Part shown: positions 11,471 through 20,846 of the stretch, in pieces
Position numbering within the stretch: position 1 is the first letter of the stretch
Layout: every line of letters starts with the position of its first letter
DNA from: Bicyclus anynana
Lineage: Eukaryota > Arthropoda > Insecta > Lepidoptera > Nymphalidae
DNA: 64,000 bases
Direction: 5' to 3'
NCBI RefSeq assembly: GCF_947172395.1
Contig: NC_069106.1
Location: 3,224,001 to 3,288,000 of the forward strand
Notes under the pieces: generated by a model
Databases searched by the model: none
The model's input: the letters and a program-made list of their open reading frames with translations, nothing else
What the model was told of the DNA's origin: nothing
Program-made: the position numbers and the translations under genes

Positions 11471-11884
11471 GACGTATTAATTAAAGCCATTTCTAAAAGA
11501 ACCACGGGAAAGAACTGTCTTTGAATCTTAAAACTTTATGATATACTTAATCGGCTTTAGTTAATGCATGACTGTGTTCGCACCGCCGTCAAAGTTAAGA
11601 AATTACGAAGTTATGAGGTAACAAACATTAAAAAAAAAAACATACGCGTTGAATTGGGGTTAGTAAGTGGCAATTTTTTTATACCATGTCATTTATTATT
11701 TTAGTTCATTGTAAACAACGAAAATTTTAAACAAATATTAAAATAAATAATACTGTCCAGAATGTCGAGTTCTGTGATTAGGAAGTGTAAAAACTGTAAA
11801 TACATAAATATATAATGTAAGTAAATACAAAATTGTACAAAAAGTGGAAATAGTTAATCTGTATCTATTGTTTTATATTATATA

Positions 11885-12071
11885 GTAGACGCGTCTGCGG
11901 TTTCACCCGCGTAGTTCCCGTTCTTGTAGGAATACGGGGATAAATAGCCTTCCTCGGTCAATGGGCTATCTAACACTGAAAGAATTTTTCAAATCGGATC
12001 AGTAGTTCCTGAGATTAGCGCGTTCAATCAAACAAACATTCTTCAGCTTTATAATATATATTAGTATAGAT
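11885..12071 (-). mobile_element. Lep1-type Helitron
   Basis: Minus-strand copy, from the CTGCGGTTTCACCCGCGTAG end to the TATATTAGTATAGAT start. Confidence 0.75.
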
Positions 12072-12407
12072 AATTTTCATTTTAGTAGTGTTTTGTTGTT
12101 ATTTTTCTTTTTTGTGCAATAGGGTTATTATAAATAAATAAAATTTTTGCATGTGTGCGCTCATTAAAAATTCGGATAACTATTTGTGGTGATTTTGTAG
12201 TGACGTAACATATCTAATAGTAGAAAATCTTTGTCGGAATGTCAAAGCGAGCAGCGGTGTCATAGATCAACATAGATCAACGTCAATATAGCAGACACTT
12301 CGCCGGCACTAATCATAATTTGGCGTGACACCGCATTATTTGTGTTATTGTATGAAGCTACGTTATTTCGAGCTTATTTACAGCTAGCAGACGCCACGCG
12401 GTTTCGC
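12072..12407. repeat. Dispersed repeat, right half
   Basis: Contains GTGATTTTGTAGTGACGTAA and CATATCTAATAGTAGAAAAT (about 12189-12230), also found at 39100 and around 48472-48823, where it ends a TIR element. Confidence 0.5.
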
Positions 12408-12463
12408 CCGCGTAGTTCTTGTGCCCGTGGAAATACCCGTATTTCAACGGGCACAAGAACTAC
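12408..12463. repeat. Inverted repeat at a Helitron end
   Basis: CCGCGTAGTTCTTGTGCCCG and CGGGCACAAGAACTACGCGG are perfect complements. The left part derives from the Helitron 3' end CCACGCGGTTTCGCCCGC. Confidence 0.75.
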
Positions 12464-12776
12464 GCGGTAAATAAATAAATATATAAATAAAGTATAGCTT
12501 ATGATAATCACACTAATGTCACAGATTAAAGAATAAAAGGCAGATAGAGCGTACGCAACACGTCAGGGATGCCATTTCAAATACAAATTCAAAAACGAAT
12601 ACATTCACAAGTTAATACTACACAAAGCGTAGTCAACATAGATTTTTTTTTTAAATTGTCCTTATAAGATTTCCTTATAATTATGTCCAAAATGGCCAAT
12701 TTCCAGCTTTGTATCGTTTGAAATTTTTTGGGCCCGAGTGTGAAAAGAAAGATAAAGACAATCTAAAACAATAATA
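12464..12776. other. No feature recognised
   Basis: AT-rich, no ORF; part resembles 7320-7380 (ATTAAAGAATAAAAGGCAGA against its inverse). Confidence 0.4.
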
Positions 12777-12953
12777 GCCCAACGGTGAAGGAAAAAATCG
12801 TGAGGAAACCTGCATACCAGAGAATTTTCTTAATTCTCTGCGTATGTGAAGTCTGCCAATCCGCTGACCCAATGGCCAGCGTGGTGGCCTAACCCCTCAC
12901 ATTCTGAGAGGAGACTCGAGCTCAGCAGTGAGCCGAATATGGGTTGATAACAA
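12777..12953 (+). mobile_element. SINE family B, 3' part
   Basis: Starts at the GTGAAGGAAAAA body; ends GTGAGCCGAATATGGGTTG. Head missing. Confidence 0.8.
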
Positions 12954-13008
12954 TAACGAACAGGAGTCAAATCAAGCACACAATACACACAACTGCACTG
13001 ACGAGGAA

Positions 13009-13340
13009 ATTTTTTTTTTTTTTTTATTCTTTACAAGTTAGCCCTTGACTACAATCTCACTTGATGGTAAGTGATGATGCAGTCTAAGATGGAAGCGGGC
13101 TAACTTGTTAGGAGGAGGATGAAAATCCACACCCCTTTCGGTTTCTACACGGCATCGTACCGGAACGCTAAATCGCTTGGCGGTACGTCTTTGCCGGTAG
13201 GGTGGTAACTAGCCACGGCCGAAGCCTCCCACCAGCTAGACCTGGACAAATTAAGAAAATCTCAATCTGCCCAGCCGGGGATCGAACCCAGGACCTCCGT
13301 CTTGTATATCCACCGCGCATACCATTGCGCTACGGAGGCC
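13009..13340 (-). mobile_element. SINE family A, full copy
   Basis: Complete minus-strand copy with T-run at left and GGCCTCCGTAGCGCAATGG head at right. Confidence 0.88.
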
Positions 13341-13559
13341 GTCAAAATTTCCATTTATTTAGCTAATTATCCAGTAAATAACCGTGGTTTTGCCAAATTA
13401 TCGCTGAAATTCTATATAATTGATCGGTAAAATCCATTAACCAGCTTATTCATGTTAATTATTTATTATTATAAAGAGTTTTTGATCTATAATGAAGTTG
13501 GTAGTGCTGTTCCCAACTCTAAGATCCTGGGTTTATTGCTCCAGTTCGTCAGTTTTTAC

Positions 13560-13640
13560 AACTTCCGTGGCGCAGTGGTATGCGCGGTGGATTTACAAAA
13601 CGGAGGTCCTGGATTTGATCCACGGCTGGGTCAAATAAGT
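13560..13640 (+). mobile_element. SINE family A, tRNA-like head only
   Basis: CCGTGGCGCAGTGGTATGCG to CCACGGCTGGGTCAA; body absent. Box B is mutated (GATTTGATCC). Confidence 0.75.
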
Positions 13641-13710
13641 GAAAAGACGACAGAGCTCGGACAAAAAGACATCCAAACAATTGTTTTTGAAACAAAAAAT
13701 ATTATATCAT

Positions 13711-14027
13711 AAGCCGTGATAGCCCAGTGGAAATGACCTCTGCCTCCGATTCCGGAGGGTGTGGGTTCGAATCCGGTCCGGGGCATGCACAACTTTTCAT
13801 TTGTGTAAATTTTAAGAATTTAAATATCACGTGTCTCAAACGGTAAAGGAAAACATCGTGAGGAAACCTGCATACCAGAGAATTTTCTTAATTCTCTGCG
13901 TGTGTGGAGTCTGCCAATCCGCTGACCCAATGGCCAGCGTGGTGGACTATTTGCCTAACCCCTCTCATTCTGAAAGGAGACTCGAGCTCAGCAGTGAGCC
14001 GAATATGGGTTAATAATGATGATGATG
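13711..14027 (+). mobile_element. SINE family B, near full copy
   Basis: AGCCGTGATAGCCCAGTGG, GGTTCGAATCC, body, and a (GAT)n tail at 14016-14027. One of the best copies in the window. Confidence 0.88.
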
Positions 14028-14320
14028 ACTTGTTTATGATTTGAAAACATTAAACAAGATTCGAGACTTAAAATTGATGTAAATCCTGTGAAAAAATTGC
14101 TATTTCAAAATATGCTTTACAATTTTCATCTTTTCGTTTTCCTCGTAAAAAAGATCGTCTACGCTAAAGAAAAATGGACCATAGCAATCTAATTTTAGAA
14201 TTTTACACTCTGTTTTAGCTGGAAAATCTTTATGGAAAATTCACGTTTCATCTTTTTAATATTTCGTGTTGAAACTTCTAATTAAGGACTGATGATTGCA
14301 TAAAGTTGTATTCTTGGTAC

Positions 14321-14653
14321 AAATTTTTTTTTTTTTTATTGTTTACAAGTTAGCCCTTGACTACAATCTCACCTGATGGTAAGGGATGATGTAGTCTTAG
14401 ATGGAAGCGGGCTAACTTGTAAGGAGGAGGATGAAAATCCACACCCCTTTCGGTTTCTACACGGCATCGTACCGGAACGCTAAATTGCTTGGCGGTACGT
14501 CTTTGCCGGTAGGGTGGTAACTAGCCACGGCCGAAGCCTCCCACCAGCCAGACCTGGACCAATTAAGAAAATCTCAATCTGCCCAGCCGGGGATCGAACC
14601 CAGGACCTCCGTTTTGTAAATCCACCGCGCATACCACTGCGCCACGGAGGTCG
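14321..14653 (-). mobile_element. SINE family A, full copy
   Basis: Near-consensus minus-strand copy, T-run at 14324-14339 and head ending 14653. Confidence 0.88.
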
Positions 14654-14661
14654 TCAAAAAT

Positions 14662-14820
14662 TTAACTACCTACGTACAACCAGTTTCTTCATCGCAAGTA
14701 ACAGTCAAAGTAACGTCATAAATCAAAAGTGACTGTCTTATTCACTGAAAAATAAAGTCTTCTTTACTACTTACTACTTTTACTGTTACTTTAGCTTTAC
14801 ATGAAGAAACTGGCTGTTAA
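14662..14820. mobile_element. Small TIR MITE
   Basis: ACCAGTTTCTTCAT (left, from about 14678) and ATGAAGAAACTGGCT (right) are inverted; AAGTAACAGT / ACTGTTACTT extend the pairing. TTAA flanks at 14662-14665 and 14817-14820 are consistent with a TTAA target. Confidence 0.55.
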
Positions 14821-14965
14821 TATATTACATTCTATAGAAATCTCCCCCTGAATCTATAAACTCTACATATTAACGTTTATATATTTGGCCTTAATATTGC
14901 AGAAAGTATGTGGCTGACAGTCTTCTGAGAATATCCCAGAAGACTGTGCCTCATATAATTATGAT

Positions 14966-15566
14966 TAGGGCCCGGATAAATATGTATTAAAAAATCTAAA
15001 TTATGTACATAAAATATGGACGAAAAAATCGAAAATATGGAAAAAATATGGAGTGCAAAATAACAATACTTTTCATAATTAAGCATTATTTTTAAAAATA
15101 ACACTTTTATTCAACTTCCATTACAATTACAAATTAATACAATATAATAAGGCTAATTATTAAATTGGTTGCAATACACAATGACGCGCTTCTTTAAAAT
15201 CAAAATTAAAACTTTGATAATTTAAAGATTTGATCTTGATTTTTTTTAATTCAGTAATCGTGTAAGCCATCTATATCGCCCTCAAAAATTCGGCACAGAA
15301 TTTTGTTAATTTTTTTTAGACATTATCAAACAAAATACGCAGCCGTGTGGTGGCAGGAATGTAAATTTCATGTATTTTTGTGAATATATGGATGATTGTG
15401 ACATATTTTTTGTAAAATATGGACTTAACCTTGAAATATGGAAAAATATGGAAAATGAAAGTTGGTTTTTCACAATCTAAACATGATTATCGATGTTAAA
15501 AAACTGATTCTAGGCCGAAAATCACGTAAATTAAACATATGTATTTACATATTAATCCGGGCCCTA
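14966..15566. mobile_element. Non-autonomous hAT transposon
   Basis: Terminal inverted repeats start TAGGGCCCGGAT at both ends (left 14966, right ending 15566), and the repeat extends about 20 bp with small differences. ATTATGAT directly precedes (14958-14965) and directly follows (15567-15574), a perfect 8-bp target duplication diagnostic of hAT. The 601-bp interior has repeated AAATATGGA motifs and no transposase ORF. Confidence 0.92.
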
Positions 15567-15744
15567 ATTATGATGTACAAAAAGGGCTGTAAAATAACGA
15601 AGTCAGGACGAAAAATTAAATGTTTTATGGGTGTTATGTTCATGTGTGCAAACCGGTAGTGATACACACATGCACATAACACACATAAAACATTTCATTA
15701 TTATACATATAAAATTATGAAAGTTTTATAATTAGAAAGCAAGA

Positions 15745-15860
15745 ACCAGCTCATGACTAAGGGCCCCGTATGGGTTCAAAACTAGACGGGCATACGTTGA
15801 CGTTGGATCACATGAGTTTTAGACGTATTTCATAATAAATTTGAATTTCTTCTTCAAGTG
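15745..15860. repeat. Dispersed repeat shared with 41440-41550
   Basis: ACCAGCTCATGACTAAGGGC then GGGTTCAAAACTAGACGGGC and CATAATAAATTTGAAT match the right side of the inverted-repeat element at 41323-41550. Confidence 0.6.
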
Positions 15861-15967
15861 TTGTACTAACAAATTACTTGCAACGTCTCGAAAGTTTGTC
15901 TGTCGTTTCCAATTACGTTCACCGCTCGGTGAAGCAATGAATTGTCTGAATAGGTATTGTCGTTAAC

Positions 15968-16131
15968 TTAATACATTCGGTACGAGGTCAATTGACCTCG
16001 TGCGTCTTCAAGAGTTACGAGGTCGATTGACCTCGTAACGGACCATATAAAGTTCTAGTACGAGGTCAAAAAAACCTCGTACCGCACCAGAGAAAAATTT
16101 AGAAAAATCAGTGCCGCAGCGAACGTGTTAA
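15968..16131. mobile_element. TTAA-bounded MITE with three palindromes, copy 1
   Basis: TTAA occurs at both ends (15968-15971, 16128-16131), with degenerate inverted ends (right end read inward: CACGTTCGCTGCGGCAC). The interior carries palindromes at 15981-16001, 16015-16038 and 16059-16081, each built on ACGAGGTC...GACCTCGT. The TTAA boundaries suggest mobilisation by a piggyBac-type transposase. Confidence 0.75.
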
Positions 16132-16249
16132 TACATTTTCACCACAGATTAAATATCATACAGAGTGAGCCTTTACAAGCAGCGTGGTGAAGCCGCTGAA
16201 ACCCATAAAAAAACAAACGTCAAGCGTCCCCTTGACCTTCTAACCCGTG

Positions 16250-16345
16250 CGCACTAACTTGACACCTTGCTACCAAACACACCCATACAAACTCAGTACA
16301 AACATAATACGAGCCAAGTGTCAAGTTAATCTGCACGAGCTGTAA
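16250..16345. mobile_element. Short TIR MITE, copy 2
   Basis: CCGTGCGCACTAACTTGACA at left and TGTCAAGTTAATCTGCACGA at right are near complements; relative of 4704-4808. Confidence 0.7.
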
Positions 16346-16741
16346 CTGATCGCACTAAATAAACTGAGAAGGTAGCACATACGGTGTTATTTTTCTCGCT
16401 TTTTAGTTTAGTAAAAACATTTAATAACTTCGAAGTCGGTTGTATTTTTTTATTATTATTTTTTTTTATAAATTTTCAATAGTGTTATATTATTGCGAGT
16501 AAAAGATTAGTACTTTGTACTGAAAACTTTTGACAGAATTCAAAATAAGTTACAGTCAGCTAATTACTTTGGAACAAAGTTACGTTATTACAAATGTTTC
16601 GAAGAGCCGTCCGGATTTCTGTACCTACTTTCAATTAGACTTGGATCACCGTAAATCTTTTGTAATTCATTTTAAATCCAGAAATTTTCTTTTTAATCAA
16701 CTAAATGTATTGATAGATTAAAAAAATAATGAGTATGTATC
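16346..16741. other. No feature recognised
   Basis: AT-rich. A 63-codon ORF at 16530 shows no domain and is probably chance. Confidence 0.4.
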
Positions 16742-17030
16742 TCATCATCATCATCATATCAGCCGATGGACGTCCACTGCAGGACATAGGCCTTTTGTAG
16801 GGACTTCCAAACACGATACTGAGCCATCTGCATCCAGTGAATCCCTGCGACTCGCTTCATGTCGTCAGTCCACCTGGTGGGGAGTCGGCCAACACTGCGC
16901 TTAGTAGTGCGGGGTCGCCATTCCAGCACTTTGGGATCCCAACGTCCATCGGCTCTTCGAATTATGTGCCCCGCCCATTGCCACTTCAGCTTCGCAACTC
17001 GTTGAGCTATGTCTGTGACCTTGGTTCTCT
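16742..17030 (-). mobile_element. RTE LINE 3' end
   Basis: (ATC)n tail at left (16742-16756), then the reverse complement of the RTE 3' coding end. On the minus strand it reads through KWQWAG-like, DGRWDPKVLEWRPRT-like sequence with interruptions. Confidence 0.85.
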
Positions 17031-17062
17031 TGTGTATCTATTAGTGACGAAATATGAATGCA

Positions 17063-17225
17063 TATCTATACTAATATTGTAAAGCTGAAGGGATTGTTTG
17101 TTTGAACGCGCTAATCTCAGGAACTACTGGTCCGATTTAAAAAATTCTTTAAGTGTTATATAGCCCATTTATCGAGAAAGGCTATGGGTTATATATTATC
17201 CCCGTTTTCATTTAGCATAGGAATT
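17063..17225 (+). mobile_element. Lep1-type Helitron, 3' truncated
   Basis: ATCTATACTAATATTGTAAA start, GAACGCGCTAATCTCAGGAA body; the CTAG end is missing. Confidence 0.7.
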
Positions 17226-17479
17226 CCGTAGACTTTTCACTTCGCTCAGAAGGGCTTAAAGGAAGATCACACCGTACAGTAATATTTGCAGGGAATGACT
17301 AATGTTTTCCGCCGATATTAATGAAAAATGAACCCAATGTTGGCACATATGAATCGTTTCTCTGGGAAATACATTGTGGAAATAAATTACCAACCTCACT
17401 TTGATAGACTTCCCTGAGTATTTCAGTTAATTCATAAGCTATACGATTATACAGCGAACGTCAGATTGAACTACTTAAT

Positions 17480-17656
17480 TTTTATTTTATTTTATTTTTT
17501 ACAAGTTCCGGTACGATGTCGTGTAAAAACCGAAAGGGGTGTGGATTTTCGTCTACCTCCTAACAAGTTAGCCCGCTTCCATCTTAGTTTCAATCATCAA
17601 TTACCATCAGGTGAGATTGTAGTCAAGGGCTAACTTATAAAGAATAAAATAAAAAG
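17480..17656 (+). mobile_element. SINE family A 3' part joined to an inverted tail
   Basis: A T-rich inverted tail (TTTTACAAGTT, about 17480-17507) is directly followed by plus-orientation CCGGTACGATG... to GGCTAACTTATAAAGAATAA. Confidence 0.7.
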
Positions 17657-17689
17657 AAGAAAGAAAAAATTTATAAAAATATCGTTATA

Positions 17690-18590
17690 GAATAACCTAG
17701 CTGATTCGAACCCAGGACATCGTGATCTAAAGCCACATAGGCTAACCCTTTGGACAAACGGGGAGAGAATTTAAAATTTGGTGTAAAAATCCCATAGGTA
17801 CCAGGATTCCATAACAAACAAGGCGTGTCCTGTACGTTAATTTATCTTCCATATCACCGCGTAACAACACTCATCCTTTTGTACATGGGGTACAATGTTC
17901 TTGGAAAAAAAGCTCAGTATTTCATAACCCGACCCAGGTGTCGAACCCAGGATCTAGTGATCTAAAGCCACATAAGCTAACCACTGGACCAACGAGGAGA
18001 GTATTTAGACGGCTATAAAAATCCCATAGGTACCAGGATTCCATAACACACAAGGAGTGTATCCTTTAGATTCATTTATCTTGCATATCACCGAGAACAT
18101 CACTTGTCCTTTTGTACTTAGGGTACAATGTTCTTGGAAAAAAAGCTCAGTATTTCATAACCCGACCCAGGTGTCGAACCCAGGATCTAGTGATCTAAAG
18201 CCACATAGGCTAACCACTGGACCAACGAGGAGAGTATTTAGACGGCTATAAAAATCCCATAGGTACCAGGATTCCATAACACACAAGGAGTGTATCCTTT
18301 AGATTCATTTATCTTGCATATCACCGAGAACATCACTTGTCCTTTTGTACTTAGGGTACAATGTTCTTGGAAAAAACTTAGTATTTCGTAACTCGACCCA
18401 GGTGTCGAACCCAGCATCTAGTAATCGAGAGCCACATAGGCTAAGCACTGAACCAACGAGGAGAGAATTTAGAAGGATATAAAAATCCCATAGGTACCAG
18501 GATTCCATAACGCACAAGGCGTGTATCCTTTACGTTCATTTATCTTCCATATCACCGGGGAACATCACTCATCCTTTTGTATTTGGGGTA
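17690..18590 (-). repeat. Tandem array, ~233-bp unit, each with a tRNA-like SINE head
   Basis: About four direct units; the anchor CGAACCCAG(G) recurs at 17707, 17942, 18175 and 18406 (spacing 235, 233, 231). Units share CCCATAGGTACCAGGATTCC and GGTACAATGTTCTTGGAAAA. On the minus strand each unit reads CCTCGTTGGTCCAGTGGTTA ... GGGTTCGACACC, which fits pol III A and B boxes. Units 2 and 3 are almost identical; outer ones are more diverged. Confidence 0.88.
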
Positions 18591-18719
18591 TTACGGGCAC
18601 TCGCATAGGGTCCTTCACAATCCCTTTATCAACCAATGAATGAAGAGTCGGTAGGCTAAATTCTGGTGAGAAAAGAAGATATCCGAAACCATTATTTGCT
18701 TGCAAACGACCTTTTTCGT
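18565..18719 (-). pseudogene. Exon-like open fragment, origin unknown
   Basis: On the minus strand an acceptor-like ATTTACAG ending at 18720 is followed by an open frame whose product includes KGRLQANNGFGYLLFSPEFS and then LPTLHSLVDKGIVKDPMRVP, ending in TGA at 18565-18567 inside the edge of the tandem array. Amino-acid composition looks like real protein, but I recognise no family. It could be a captured exon, a LINE pol scrap or chance. Confidence 0.3.
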
Positions 18720-19285
18720 CTGTAAATGGTCATATAGATTTTTTACGTGAATATTTACTTATACGGACTACGTCTATAATAAAAATTCTTTGAAATCCGG
18801 CCGACATTTTTTGTCGATTGCCTTTCTTATAAAAATAAATCGCCAACTAATACGCCTCCTGTTTTGTTCTTTGTGATTCGAATACTTGTAACAAAGTGTA
18901 CGGATCTCAACCAGCTCAGCAAGGATTCCACCACTCCCAAGAACATTCTCGAAGCCAGTTGCCAGCGCAGACTACGTCGGGTTGATAAATCATCACACAG
19001 TATATAAATCGAGACTGGAGACAGAACGGCGTTATTCGGCCCTAGACTGGACCCAAAAAGGGCAGGTTGGACCTACCATTTTACATAATTAGAAATACTA
19101 TTTCTCAAAAAAGAGTGTCGACAGACAGATTATTATTAGACAGGCGAACAATAGTGACCCTATAAGGGTCTCTTTTCTTCAAAAGAGCCTTGTAAGCCCC
19201 GCCCCCAAAAATCCCAAACAATCCCCAAAAATTACCAAAATTCGACAGATACCTACTAAAACAATACGACGACTTAAGTATCGCA
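18720..19285. other. Unassigned; possible old LTR or transposon end
   Basis: AGTATATAAATCGAGACTGG at 18999-19018 looks like a TATA-type promoter core, and GACCCTATAAGGGTCTCTTT (19156) resembles a common lepidopteran transposon tail. No paired LTR found in the window. Confidence 0.3.
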
Positions 19286-19464
19286 CGTTTTGTTTGTTTG
19301 TTTGATTGAACTACTGGTGCGATTTAAAGAATTCTTTCATTGTTAGATAGCCCATTTATCGAGGAAGGCTTTAGGCTATAATATTATCCCCGTATTCCTA
19401 CGAGAACGGAAACCTAGCTGGTGAAATCGCGCGGCGTCAGCCAGTTCCATATAAATTCGCGTTT
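19286..19464 (+). mobile_element. Lep1-type Helitron interrupted by gypsy
   Basis: GTTTGTTTGTTTGATTGAAC to CGCGCGGCGTCAGCCAGTTC. The gypsy element lies about 20 bp beyond it. Confidence 0.7.
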
Positions 19465-19468
19465 ACGT

Positions 19469-19831
19469 TGTAGCTACCTACCTACATACATCCGCTCGCT
19501 GCGCCTTGCGGCAGCTGACTAACTATGCGCGCAAGGCGAGCCGATATATAAGTCCAGTCTTCGCGAGCCGCCGATCATCGGAGTACATACCTACATCAAA
19601 TTCTAGTGTGGAATGATACCGCGACCATCGGCGCCGCGGTTTTATAGTACGCGATATCAACCAGCGTTATTGTGATTGGTCGTTTAGATTTCGTTTACTG
19701 TCGCGCGTACCTAATATTATTTAATGTAAACTGTAGATATAATTAATACATTCTGACCGAAATATATTCAATACATTCGATACAATTCGATACAAACCAA
19801 GTCTTTCATTACATCTCTCCAACCGGCTAAA
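19469..19831 (+). repeat. 5' LTR of the gypsy element
   Basis: The LTR begins TGTAGCTACC and ends CCGGCTAAA. It contains TATATAAG at 19545-19552, a plausible promoter, in a GC-richer stretch, and an AT-rich 3' part. Its sequence matches the 3' LTR base for base by eye. Confidence 0.93.
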
Positions 19832-19832
19832 G

Positions 19833-19844
19833 TGGTGACCCCGA
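19833..19844 (+). other. Primer binding site
   Basis: TGGTGACCCCGA starts one base after the LTR. TGG pairs with the CCA end of a tRNA, as expected for minus-strand priming. I did not assign the tRNA. Confidence 0.7.
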
Positions 19845-20015
19845 GGAACAACAAGCACCCCGACAAAGAAATCCGAAGAACAACAGAAGCACACCCGACT
19901 TAAAACAAGCAAGCGCGTCACGGTGAAAAGCCAAAAAAAAAAAAAAAATTTCAATCAACTAAAAAAAAAGGAAAATAAAAAACATTAGTAATTAAAAAAA
20001 GAATAATAATAAAAA

Positions 20016-20846
20016 ATGGCATCACCTAACAACGCTTCAGTAGCAGATAGCCAGGGGGAAATCGCAGGAATCGCCTTATCAATGCGAGTTCCACCTTTTT
20101 GGAGAGACAAGCCACGACTCTGGTTCATCAGTTTCGAAGCAGCCACTGCTGATCTCAAAAAAAGTCAGGACCAGTTGGCACAAATGGTCATTGCGCAACT
20201 ACAAAAGGAAGATATCGAGCAAATTTCCGATATACTCTTCGATCCACCGGCAACGGACCTATACACCGCAGTGAAGAACCGCCTCATCTCCGCATACGAA
20301 GAATCTGACAGCCGCCAGCTGCAAAAGCTGCTGTCTGAAATTGAGCTAGGAGACCAAAAGCCTACTCAGTTACTTCGCCGCATGAGATTTCTTGCCAGAG
20401 AAAAGGTCCCGGATTCAACGCTACGCATACTGTGGACTAATCACTTACCATCACATGTGCGATCCGTACTCGCCGCAAGCGAATCATTCAGCACGAAGAC
20501 CGCACTAGACGAGCTCGCTATATTGGCCGACAAGATGGTGGAATCAAGCCCAAGCTCACACATCGCAGCCGTCGAAAGCCCCAGTACGAGCGTTCCACCC
20601 AGCGATACGAAGTTCCTAGTCGAAGAGATAAGGAAGCTGTCACTTGAAGTCGCTGCGTTGAAGATGGTTCACCAAAACTGCCAGCACCGCGGAAGACCAA
20701 ACTATCGACGCAATCGGTCAAACTCGAACGGACGCAGATCTCGAAGCTCGACACCGTCGCCGTACTGTTTCTACCACCGGCGTTTTGGGGCAGCCGCAAG
20801 AAGATGCACTAAGCCGTGCTCCTACCAGACGAAGCCGGAAAACTAG
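20016..20846 (+). CDS. gag: Gypsy Gag polyprotein
   Basis: A 276-aa open frame starts with ATGGCATCACC after a leader of about 170 nt that follows the primer site. Residues 29-180 have the PPFWRDKPRLWFISFEA start and helical capsid-like body usual for insect Ty3/gypsy Gag. Near the C terminus (residue 251 on) CFYHRRFG...RRCTKPC is the unusual Cys-His knuckle of this group (C-x2-H-x9-C-x3-C), preceded by an Arg/Ser-rich basic stretch that should bind RNA. It assembles the cytoplasmic particle. It ends in tandem TAG TAG and overlaps pol by about 30 nt in the -1 frame. Confidence 0.9.
   Translation: MASPNNASVADSQGEIAGIALSMRVPPFWRDKPRLWFISFEAATADLKKSQDQLAQMVIAQLQKEDIEQISDILFDPPATDLYTAVKNRLISAYEESDSRQLQKLLSEIELGDQKPTQLLRRMRFLAREKVPDSTLRILWTNHLPSHVRSVLAASESFSTKTALDELAILADKMVESSPSSHIAAVESPSTSVPPSDTKFLVEEIRKLSLEVAALKMVHQNCQHRGRPNYRRNRSNSNGRRSRSSTPSPYCFYHRRFGAAARRCTKPCSYQTKPEN

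Noticed and set aside
13560..13635. Possible functional tRNA gene
   Set aside because: A and B boxes are present but the acceptor stem and anticodon arm do not fold properly; it is the head of SINE family A.
14514..14732. ORFs with SHGRSLPPARPGPIKK and GDRTQDLRLVNPPRIPLRHG (also at 24565, 47814, 50098)
   Set aside because: The same peptide recurs because it is a frame of SINE family A, not a gene.
17690..18590. CRISPR-like repeat array
   Set aside because: Units are ~233 bp direct copies without spacers, in a eukaryotic genome; a tandem SINE-derived array.
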